Source: Amphimedon queenslandica
Lineage: Eukaryota; Porifera; Demospongiae; Haplosclerida; Niphatidae
DNA length: 64,000 bases
Reading direction: 5' to 3'
Assembly: GCF_000090795.2 (NCBI RefSeq)
Contig: NW_003546348.1
Span: 149,915 to 213,914, forward strand
Shown here piece by piece: positions 54,491 to 64,000 of the stretch. The first letter of the stretch is position 1. Each line of letters starts with the position of its first letter. The notes under the pieces are model-generated. The model was not told where the DNA came from. It did no database searches and was given only the letters and a program-made list of their open reading frames with translations. Made by a program: the position numbers and the translations under genes.

Positions 54491-56563
54491 TCATGGATCA
54501 TCACTGCCAAGTTTGTTGTTATCATTAGTGAGTTCATTTGTATTACTACTGTCATCATGTTCTATTTGTTCATTATTTGTGGAATCTTGTGCTACAGGTT
54601 CCTGTGCTTTTGTTTCTTCCACTGGGTCTTGACCTGGTTCTCCCATAGGGTCTTGAGTTGGTTCTCCCACTGGGTCTGGAGCTGATCCTCCCACTGGGTC
54701 TGGAGCTGATCCTCCCACTGGGTCTGGAGCTGATCCTCCCACTGGGTCTGGAGCTGATTCTCCCACTGGGTCTTGAACTAATTTTTCCACTGGGTCTTGA
54801 GCTTCCTTCACTGGGTCTGGTGTTGGAGTTATTTCTGTTTGTACTGGGTCTTGTACTGTTTTTGGTTCTTCAATGCTCTCATTCAAGTTCTCTCTCCCAG
54901 CTGCTCCAGAATGATAACTACGTGCTAAGAAGAAAGTAATAATTCACTAAGCATCCCATTCTGTCTTCCCTTACCAGGTGCAGTTGGATGCTTTTGTAAT
55001 GATGGAATAAAATTAGGTTTTTCTTCAGTTGTATTTGGGTTTTCTTCTCTTTGAGGACTACCTTTTGTCTCCAGTGGAAAATAAACTTGAAGAAGCTCTT
55101 CATAAATCAATGTATCTTTCTTCAGAAAAGTTGTAATAATAATTCTATCTGTCTGCAAAAATTTATTAAAAAAAACATAAATAAAAGAATGGTCACCTTG
55201 TCTGCATTGTCTTCTTTTTCCAGCCATTTTCTTATTGTTTCCAGTGCAATGTGAGCTGCTTCACGATTTGGAAACCCATACACACCAGTTGCAATGCAGC
55301 AGAAAGCCTAGGCAATGAATAACAAAAGAAAAGACAAAAAAGTTAACATTAATAATAATGAAGTGTTGCATTCAATTTCTATGAATTTTATGCGAGTATA
55401 TAATTACTAAAGACTTGATGTTATTTTCTAAAGCAATCTGCAAGCACCTCTCATAACAGCTTCTTAAACAATTTGGATCTTCATCCATTGGGCCAACAGT
55501 GTGAATAATAACTGCATATAATAATTGTACAAGAGAAAGAGAAAAAAAGAGAAAGATGACTGACTAAATATTTAAACAGTCTTACACTTTGCTGGTAATC
55601 TGTGTCCTACAAAAATTAAAAATATAAAACTTAAAAAGTATAAAACATATATATTTCACTTACCACTTGATAATTTGGCGTCTCCAGCATCACACCCACC
55701 TAATTTAGAACACTCTTCTCTCAGCGAGCTACTGGCAGCTGCATGTATGGCCCCATCAACTCCGCCCCCTCCCATTAACGAGGAGTTAGCAGCATTGACA
55801 ATGGCATCAATCTCTAGCCGTGTTATATCACCATTCCAGAGAGAGATCTTATCATTAAGCAATGGATTAATGTCAGCTTTAGGAGGATCCAGAGGCTCTG
55901 GGATTCCTGAAAATAATAATTATCATTACCGTGCTTAACTTCCTCATTTAAATATCAATGTGCATAACTATAATACCATACTTCTTTTCAAAGCATATTC
56001 AGTCCATGTTTTAATGCCTTCCAGTTGCAAAAATTTATCACGACAACGATACTGCTCTCTTTTCTTTTCAAGTGGTAGATTCTCCCAGTACTCCTTACCT
56101 GTGCACATATTATATGCATAAATAATGATACTTAAAATGCATTCACCATACTATTGTTCCCTCCTTGAGTGTATGATTTAAACCTTTTAATCTCGCTTTT
56201 CATGTATGAGATAGGAGATCCCCAAAATGAATAGGTTTGATTTTGTGCTGATACTGTATGAGCAGGTCTCTTGCTCTTAGGATCTACTATAGAATCATTA
56301 CTGGTAGCAGCTTCTCCGGAATTACTTGCAGCAGCAGCGGAGTTGTCCTTTTCATCAAGTGGTCTCTTTAAGGTTTCTTTGGTTTGGGTGGAGTCTGGAC
56401 TCTCTGCCGAGGCAACAGTCTGCTCATGTAAATCTTGCTCGGTTCCTTCAGTCTCTCCTCCATTGGCGGGAGTCTCTACATTAGACATAGTAGCTAATAC
56501 TCTAAGACGAAGCGAAGACTTTGAAGAAACAAAGAAAATAGCTGAAGTGATCAATTTTAACAT
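54491..56563 (-). CDS. MACROD1: MACROD-type ADP-ribose hydrolase with repeat-rich tail
   Basis: Removes mono-ADP-ribose from proteins and hydrolyses O-acetyl-ADP-ribose. The macro domain is unmistakable: [38 protein letters not shown], the catalytic-loop region, [28 protein letters not shown]. It is preceded by [15 protein letters not shown] as in MACROD1. Two in-frame starts exist. ATG 56563 gives an N-terminus [20 protein letters not shown], rich in Ser/Leu/Arg/Lys and without acids, looking like a mitochondrial presequence. ATG 56488 ([10 protein letters not shown]) gives a cytosolic/nuclear form. Human MACROD1 also has a mitochondrial leader. After the domain comes a ~130-residue tail made of DPVGGSAP-like repeats and ending NKLGSDDP, stop 54493-54491. 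The CACGTG at 56597-56602 lies upstream. Confidence 0.92.
54620..54860. repeat. 30-nt coding tandem repeat in the MACROD tail
   Basis: Units of 30 nt encode the ten-residue repeat GGSAPDPV plus two linking residues. Four copies are near-identical (54665-54770), flanked by diverged DPV copies on each side. The homogeneity suggests recent expansion. The long plus-strand frame here (LGLELILP repeats) is just its antisense shadow. Confidence 0.85.
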
Positions 56564-56717
56564 GTGGGCGGGATTTGGCTCCAATCGCAATCTAATCACG
56601 TGATTACCTAATTAATTAATTAATGATTGACGTTTATTAATTAATCAGCCACACCTAAAATCATGCAACACTAATTATACAAAAAAAAATTAAAAATACA
56701 TGTATAGTATATAGCTC

Positions 56718-58488
56718 TCATTGTATTGGCTCTTTAGTTACTTCCTTTTCTCTTGAGACAATTTTCTTTTTTCTAAAAAAGACAAGAACTCTACACACAC
56801 AATACTATAATATGCAATGATCCACACTCACAAGCTGAGGATTAGACCAGCTCCCCACAAAGCAGCAGAGACCCAATACACTAGTCTTGGACTGTGACTC
56901 AGACTATTAACTGACTCTGTTGTCTCTGGAGTATATATCTCATTGAATACAACAGTGGCAATAATAGTCCCAATCAATTGCAAGGCAGCCACAACAGAAA
57001 ACGTAGCACCTATAATAAAAGTCAACATAAATTACACTTGCTATTAGGTTAACAGTATACTCCAATTAGTCTAATACAAAACAATAAATTCCTTACCTAA
57101 ATCCTCTTTCTTAACCAATCGAGTAATGTAGGACTTTATACTAGGAGATATAAGCGCCTCCATACTGATAATGATACCAACTAGAGAAAGAATAATAAAG
57201 TAGCAGTCTCACTACAAAAAGATATAATGCATGCGTGTATATTTATACCTAAGAACATCTCCCATGTCTTGCTCACAAACGTAGCGATGCATAAATCACC
57301 AACAAGAACAAAAACAATGCCAACACTCATTATGATGGGATCAGAGATCTTGGCTAGCACCATTAGAGGGAGTATAATGAAGAGTACCAAAATGTGAGCA
57401 ACCGAAGAGACAGCAAGATAATTTCCGATGAGAGTGTAGCCCCATTCAAGTGGTTTATTATGTAGAAAGTAACTAATAATTTGAACACCGCCAGTCTCGT
57501 CAGTCATTACAAGAACAATAATGGCATTGATGATCCAGAGTTTTATAAGTGTCGAAGCATCCACGTAAGAGAGGGAGGTGAATATCTTTATACCTTGAAC
57601 AAGAGATCGGAAGCCATTCCTAGATGTTTGGTGATTTTTGCTTTTAATATCTTTACTCAATGATTCTGGGAGGAGTATTACAGTGTATAATAATCCACAC
57701 AAAAATGACGCTAAGATGAGCCAGACCATAGGGTGAAAGTCGCAACCATTAGCATCGATCCATTTGTCAGCTGCAGGAGAACCAGCTGCTCCACCAACAA
57801 ATATCATAGAGCTCACTATAGCCATGCGTATGGTTAACCAACGAGGAGGAGTAATGTCGGTAACGTATGCAGCAGCTGAAGATAATATGACACCGAATCC
57901 ACCACTTATTCCATTGATTGCAGACGTTAAACAGAAGTAATACATATTTAGTTTGAAATAAACAATGAAGATGGAGACCACAGTGGCTGCTGCCTGTCCC
58001 ACAAAAACAATAGCAATAAAAGGCTTGCGTCCATACACGTCAGAGTACGGGATAAGAAAGAGGGAAGTAACTACTGACAAGGAAAGAGAGATGAGCGTTG
58101 AAATCATGTTAAGATGATTGACCTCTTTTTGACCTTTGAGGAATGTAGCCTGTGAAGACATGTTTGTAATGGCATCTTGATTGAGGCATGTGCTATCATT
58201 CTCAAAATACCAATCATCCTGTTCATTTGATATGTTGTTAAAGTCAAGGATTTCTTGTTTCATGATCCTCTGGTAGAAGTATTGCTGGTAGAATTGCATT
58301 TGGAAGTAAATTGTAAAGAGGTAGAAGAAAGCACTTAGTTCCACTGGAATGACAAAAAACTTGATGTTTTTCCACAAGAGCCACTTTCTAAGAGGACGTA
58401 TGGAGGTCTCTTCATCTTTTTCATCAGCAGAACTATCATCATTCTTCAACAGGGACTCATTCTCCTCTTTCATAGAGGTCATTTTCAT
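56718..58488 (-). CDS. MFS transporter, SLC46 (proton-coupled folate transporter)-like, tandem copy 1
   Basis: A 12-helix major facilitator. The start at 58488 (MKMTSMKEENESLL) is preferred over the longer frame because it aligns with the sister gene. TM1 (FFVIPVELSAFFYLFTIYF) is followed by a long extracellular loop with N-glycosylation sites (NNIS, NDST, NMSS), then motif A YSDVYGRKP between TM2 and TM3. A central cytosolic loop (LLPESLSKDIKSKNHQ) separates the halves. The final exons encode SPRLVYWVSAALWGAGLILSL and the lysine-rich end KEVTKEPIQ, stop 56720-56718. SLC46 members move folate, haem or muropeptide-like solutes; the substrate here is unknown. Two CACGTG boxes at 58538 and 58548 precede the start by 50-60 bp. 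Confidence 0.88.
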
Positions 58489-58681
58489 GTTTGCAAATTT
58501 TAGGACACGCCCAATAGACACGCCCCAGCTACTGCACCACGTGGCATCACGTGCGCAATCCAATGCATTAAAAAAATCATAGAATATACCATAAATAATC
58601 ATAGGCACAAAAATTCACATGGAGGTCATAAATAAATCAGCTACACCTACAAAAATTAGCAAAAATAGATAATTATAGATT

Positions 58682-60446
58682 TCATTGTATTGGCCTTTTG
58701 GTTATTTCCTTTTCTCCTTCAGTTTTTTTCTTTTTTCTAAAAAAGACAAGAACTCTACACACACAATGTTATAATATGCAATGATCCACACTCACAAGCT
58801 GAGGATTAGACCAGCTCCCCACAAAGCAGCAGAAACCCAATACACTAGTCTTGGACTGTGACTCAGACTATTAACTGACTCTGTTGTCTGTGGAGTATAA
58901 ATCTCATTGAAGACAACAGTGGCAATAATAGTCCCGATGATCTGGAAGGCAGCCAAAACAGAAAATGTAGTACCTATATGTATAATATTAACAATGTGAG
59001 GTTATAATTATAATGAGTCAAACCTAAATCTTCTTTTTTAACCAACTGAGCAACATAGGACCTTAGACTAGGAGCTACAACTGCCTCCATGCTAATGAAA
59101 ACACCAACTGGAAATACAGAATGACAATAAACCATTGATATGGGAGTTAGAATTACATGCATAATCTCAACATAATGTGTTATACATGTATTTTATGAAG
59201 TATGCATACCTAAAAACATCTCCCATGTCTTGCTCACAAATGTAGCGATGCATATATCACAAACAAGAACAAAAGCAATTCCAATACTCATTATGATGGG
59301 ATCAGAGATCTTGGCTAGCACCATTATAGGGAGTATAACTAATAACACGACCACATGAGCAACAGAAGAGACTGAAAGATAATACCCGATGAGAGTGTAG
59401 TCCCATTCAAGTGGTTTATTTTGTAGAAAGTAACCAATGATCTCAACATTGCCAGTCTCGTTTGTCATAACAAGAACTGTAATGGCATTGATGATCCAGA
59501 GTTTTAAGAGTGTTGAAGCATCCACATAAGAGAGGGAGGTGAATATCTTTATGCCTTGAACAAGAGCTCGGAAACCTTTCTTAGAGGGTTGGTGATTCTT
59601 ACTTTTAATGTCTTTACTCAATGATTCTGGAAGGAGTATTACAGTGTATAATAATCCACACAAGAAAGCCGCTAAGATGAGCCAGACCAAAGGACGAAAG
59701 TTGCAACCATTAGAATCAATCCAATTGTCAGCTGCAGGAGAAGCAGCTGCTGCACCAACAAATATAATAGCTCCTAAAACTGCCATGCGTATGGTTAACC
59801 AACGAGGAGGAGTAATGTCAGAAATGTATGCAAAAGATGAAGCTAGTATCACACCAAATCCACCACTTAGGCCATTGATTGCAGCCGTTAAACAGAAGTA
59901 ATACATATTTAATTTGAAATAAACGATAAAGATGGAGGCCACAGTGGCTGCTATCTGTCCCACAAAAACAATAGCAATAAAAGGCTTGCGTCCATACACG
60001 TCGGAGTACGGGATAAGAAAGAGGGAAGTAACTACTGACAAGGAAAGAGAGATGAGTGTCGTAACAATGTTAAGATGATTGACCTCTTTTTGACCTTTGA
60101 GGAACGTATCCTGTGAAGACATGTTTGTAATGTCATCTTGATTGAGGCATGTGCTATCATTCTCAAAATACCAATCATCCTGTTCATTTGATATGTTGTT
60201 AAAGTCAAGGATTTCTTGTTTCATGATCCTCTGGTAGTAGTATTGCTGGTAGAACTGCATTTGGAAGTAAACCGTAAAAAGGTAAAAGAAAAGGCTTAGT
60301 TCCACTGGGATAACAAAAAACTTGATATTTTTCCACACGAGCCATCTTCTAAGACGAACTCTGAAGGTTTCTTGCTTGTATCTTTCTTGCTCATCAGCTG
60401 AACTACCAGCTTTCTTCCACAAGAGAGTTTCTTTCTCATCCGCCAT
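58682..60446 (-). CDS. MFS transporter, SLC46-like, tandem copy 2
   Basis: A close paralogue of the preceding gene, same strand and exon structure. It starts at ATG 60446 (MADEKETLLWKKAGSSADEQ) and ends with KEITKRPIQ, stop 58684-58682. Identity is very high through TM1, the glycosylated loop and motif A (YSDVYGRKP). It is lower in the N-terminal tail and in some late helices (e.g. YLSVSSVAHVVVLLVILPIM). 3' UTR and intron sequence also match copy 1, so the duplication is recent. It is head-to-head with FANCD2, 138 bp away. Confidence 0.88.
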
Positions 60447-60584
60447 TGTTTTATGGCCACACCCACAGACCCACCCTTTTACTGTAGGCGTGGTCATGGA
60501 AGTGTTTCTATAGCAACACCCGCCAAATACCAGTGACCACGTGCTCGTTTGCTTTGCTTTGTCAGCACAGACTGTCCAGTGGTC
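60447..60584. promoter_or_regulatory. Divergent promoter SLC46-like-2 / FANCD2
   Basis: A 138-bp spacer with CACGTG at 60538-60543 and an AGGCGTGGTC box near 60487. Confidence 0.55.
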
Positions 60585-62285
60585 ATGAGACGGAACTCAA
60601 AGAGAAAAAGCAACCAATCTATTCGATACCCGTCCCAACAACAGCCATCATGTAAGAGAATTAAGAGCAAAGAGAAAAGTTGCAATTCAATTATGAGTGG
60701 GCGTGTCTGTGGGTGTGGTTTTACTTAAATGTTAATGAATTTTATTAGCAAAAAGACAAAAGACATCTTTTGTGAGTGAGAGCTACTTATCAACTCTCAG
60801 TGCTGCTGGAGTGACGCTACATGAAAACTCACCTCCTGTTTTAAGTAAAACGATTAATTTAAAAATAATAATTATTTTAAAATAACTAAACATGACTACA
60901 TGTAGACACTAGTGCGCAAGAATTCAAACACCAACTCACCAAATCCCTCAGTACATTAGGGAATGTACCGTCAGAGGTAAGTAGAGAGAGAGAGAGGGGA
61001 GAGAACATGTCCTTAATTTTTACATGCACATGTACATGTATCTTTTTCTTTCTCTCTCATTAGGAATCAGTTGCTGAGTTTGTTAAAGGTTACGAGCAAT
61101 ACGTCATGGAATCAGAGAGGTCAGCTGGAGCCATGTGTGTATTCTCGTTCATAAATTAAAAGTTTCCTCTAATGCTCTTAATGGAGTTTGTATAGCATAT
61201 AGCCTTACCTATTATGTAGCAATGAGTAATTATGTAATTCTACTTTACTAAAAATATGTTTATGCAGCTGCTTGATTTTAAAAATATAATTGCTGTTTGT
61301 AGGCTTCTCTTTAGTCTCCAACCAATGAAAAATAACATTGACACAGAAAGCAGGTTTGTTTCCTGTTACTAAATATGGATAAAATAATAATGTTCTTTTT
61401 ATAGTTCAATCAGTTTTAGTCGCGTGTTACTAAATATAGACTGTCTCCAAACAAAAATTGCACTGATCCTTATTGAGAAGCTCTTGGAATTTGCTGACAC
61501 TTTGTATGTATGCATACAGTACATGCAATTATGTTTTATTTTGTGTGTGATATTCATGTAGTGGTGTGGATGCAAGATATTGTGATGTCCCCAAGCTAAT
61601 ACTCATTCAGCTTCACTGGTTGGATATCATTATCGAAGAGAAGGTATATAAAGAGAAATATAATTGATATTTTAAAAATACATGTACATTTATTTACAGG
61701 TTATATTCGACAAGTTATTTGAAGTTCTTGATGTTCTTCCCGAAGACATTCAACGAGACATTGTGCAGCTGTTGCCAGAAATTATTATTTCATATGATGA
61801 ATCTGAACTAGCAAAAAAGCTACAGTTAGTGATAAATCCCTTTTACTCCCTCACCCTCTCTCTCTCCCTCTCCCCCCCCCCCTCTCTCTCTCGTATTAAA
61901 GAGAGCTCCTAGAGAATCAGAGTCATTTAGTAGCTGCCTGCATTGAAGCTTTATCTAATTTGAACATACCGTCTGATTTATCAGAAGAAGTAATGCATAT
62001 GATTGCAAATTTAATTTTTATATTTTTATGCAGATATTGGAGTCGGCATTGGAGAGGATCTCATCTTGTAGTGTCCCTGATTTACCATTACTCATTAACT
62101 ATATCTCGAGTCAAGTTACATCTAAAAACCATATCAAGGTATTTCTCTTACATGTACATATACATGTGCATACAACTGTATAGCATTACATAATGTACAC
62201 GCATATCACGTATGTACATGTACTTTACATGCATGTACATATATGTCACATGTGACATATATGTCACAGGTGACATGTAGGAATT

Positions 62286-62340
<55 letters not shown>

Positions 62341-62484
62341 GGTGATAGGAGAATTGAGACAAAGACTGGATGTTGAGACATGTCTATTGACTAGACCCAA
62401 TGCATCATCTACTCCTGTACCCACACTAACTAACAGGTATTGAGGATATAGTACATGCTCCATTATTCCCTATTGATAATAATC

Positions 62485-62520
<36 letters not shown>

Positions 62521-64000
62521 TATTATTTATAATAGTGGTAACAGTACCAGTTATGCTATACTAAACTCCATCTGCTCATCACTCCAATATGTAAAGCATG
62601 TCCCCGATGCTTGGATAAAGGTTTTAAAAAGTATTCTCAATACCCTTTAAGTCTTATTCTGCTAAAGGTAATTGGTTCTGTTGATGATGAGTCCTCTCAT
62701 TCCTCATTGGACCTGTTCATATTGTGTATCATTAATGAGATTACTGCCAAGAGGAAGGCTGTCTTTGATCTGGTGATAGCTAAAGTTAAGAGTGGGCTCT
62801 TTAGCGCGGAGCTGGTCGATGAACTATTTAATTCCCAACTTTCAGTAAAATTATTATTATTTGTTATCATTATTATTATTACTATTATTATTATCATTAT
62901 TATTATTTTAGAGTGTCCCAGTCATATTCCCGAGCACATTGGCCCTCTGTTCAAAGCTCATTAGTCACTCATCAAACGAGCTTGTCCTTTCCTTTGTAAA
63001 GAGCCTATACTTTCTCCTCTTCACCAGTTTCGATGCCATCAAACAAAAGGTACCTGCAACATGTACTAATTTCTGATTGGTATCCAACTATGCATGTTCA
63101 TGCATGTACATTTTAACTGTTTTTTTAATTAGGAAGTGATAGTATCATTGATTGATACCATTGGCAGTGGGATCAGTCACAACAGAGACTGTGTGTTGAG
63201 TGTATTGGAACTGCTTGTTGATAAGTCTCTGCATCAAATGATCAAGTTTTCAGTATTTATTAAAGTAAGCTGGTGTGTACATAAAAGAACAAGAACTGAG
63301 ACTTATTGACTGATGAATTTAGTGTTGCTAACTATGTATGTACAAGCACATAAATTATGTATTCATAAGTACATGTAGTTCCAATCTATAATACGACAAG
63401 TATGATAATATCTTAACTAGTTCTTGTGGTTAAGCCACAGACTAAACTGTTCACTCCTTCTTTTATGCTCCAATGTACATGTACATGTACATGTATGCCT
63501 GCTTTATAAAGGTGCATTGCTAATTTACTATTGTACACAAAATTCCTATTGTATTACTGGATGTATATTATTATTAAGTCTTTGTAATGTATTCATTATT
63601 CATAGAGTGTTCTTGATTATTTGAATCAGTTCAGTTTGCCTCAAGTGAGGAGACTCTATGCAATCCTCAGTACACTGACCTGCTCCTCTGGTTCTCCCCT
63701 CACTGGCTCTGTTAGTGATGAGTTTCATTCTATCATTAGGAAGCAGCTCCACCATCATGAACCACTGTAAGGAAAGGAGAGAGAGAGTGTTACATGTTTG
63801 TCAATAAAGATAAGACAGTATAATGCTATGTACATGTACATGTATTTATAGGTTTCATCAGATGGGTATCATTGGTGCTGTGGTAATGATAAAACAACTT
63901 ACTTCTAAAGGGTATTCCCTCATACATATGTACATAGCATGCTCTTTCTATTTTTTTAGAAATATTCATGAAACAACTATAAATACGAGAGATACCAGCT
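60585..64000 (+). CDS. FANCD2: FANCD2, N-terminal half (continues beyond window)
   Basis: The vertebrate protein forms the ID2 clamp with FANCI at interstrand crosslinks. Exons 60585-60651 (MRRNSKRKSNQSIRYPS), 60749-60844 (KRQKTSFVSESYLSTLSAAG), 60906-60976 and many more are in phase. Matches to the human protein in order are EEFVSGLESY-like ESVAEFVKGYEQYV, ILIQLHWLDIIIEEK, VLPEDIQRDIVQLLPEII, IGELRQRLDVETCLL, QYVKHVPDAWIKVIGSV, FDLVIAKVKSGLFSAELV, SVLDYLNQFSLPQVRRLYAIL, FHSIIRKQLHHHEPLFHQMG and IIGAVVMIKQL. In a gapless alignment between RKQL and GIIGAV, codon 63856-63858 gives His where I place human Lys561, the mono-ubiquitination site. The gene is cut by the window edge. Confidence 0.94.
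62289..62338. repeat. (GT)n microsatellite in a FANCD2 intron
   Basis: A 50-bp pure GT run ending ~2 bp before the acceptor of the exon VIGELRQRLDVETC. It sits just after a cluster of inverted TCACATGTGACATATATGTC-like sequence at ~62245-62280. Confidence 0.95.

Noticed and set aside
54658-54939. Plus-strand frame with LGLELILP repeats
   Set aside because: Antisense shadow of the DPVGGSAP-coding repeats of the MACROD gene.
57181-58608. Longer start (MPMIIYGIFYDFF) for SLC46-like copy 1
   Set aside because: The sister gene has no counterpart, and the longer form would run over the two promoter CACGTG boxes. The start at 58488 aligns with the paralogue.

Overview
The window is eukaryotic and most likely from a demosponge; Amphimedon-like is my inference from the overall style. 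It is AT-rich, gene-dense and full of short introns (often 40-150 nt). It carries many ACATGT-type simple repeats, (ATT)n microsatellites and two assembly gaps (26309-26543 and 40470-40761). The proteins are clear metazoan orthologues: RAD51, FANCD2, RFWD3, ERCC2/XPD, TEX11, GINS1, POLR1C, SIVA, a DPF/requiem protein, a MIDEAS/TRERF1-type ELM2-SANT protein, a PP2A B56 subunit and a MACROD protein. I saw no rRNA, tRNA, CRISPR array or viral element.

Layout, left to right: the 3' end of a large protein with WD40-like and PB1-like sequence (3-1190, +); a membrane-anchored trehalase (1370-5096, +); a 46-bp satellite (5481-5905); TEX11/SPO22 (6025-10362, -) head-to-head with ERCC2/XPD (10571-18258, +); a PH-BTK-motif protein without a kinase domain (18468-21169, +); a 2-kb spacer; POLR1C (23216-24996, -) head-to-head with SIVA (25062-26170, +); DPF (26811-28728, -) head-to-head with RAD51 (28833-31009, +); two tandem aquaglyceroporins (31270-33891, -), the second head-to-head with RFWD3 (34006-37828, +); a MIDEAS/TRERF1-like chromatin gene (38510-47945, -); PP2A B56 (49232-53266, -) head-to-head with GINS1 (53650-54372, +); MACROD (54491-56563, -); two tandem SLC46-like transporters (56718-60446, -), the second head-to-head with FANCD2 (60585 to the window end, +).

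Genome-maintenance genes are unusually dense. FANCD2, RAD51 (FANCR) and RFWD3 (FANCW) all belong to the Fanconi anaemia/homologous-recombination pathway. XPD (nucleotide excision repair/TFIIH), GINS1 (replicative helicase), TEX11 (meiotic crossover) and MACROD (ADP-ribose removal) lie among them. Most plus-strand repair or replication genes share a 65-383 bp divergent spacer with a minus-strand gene, and several spacers carry CACGTG or E2F-like sites.

The most striking observations are four. The FANCD2 orthologue appears to have histidine where I place the vertebrate mono-ubiquitinated lysine. A family of intronic elements is built from 186-bp tandem units, each with a long palindrome whose arms have changed in concert. 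Two aquaglyceroporin paralogues share a GC-AG intron. A PH-BTK protein lacks the kinase.
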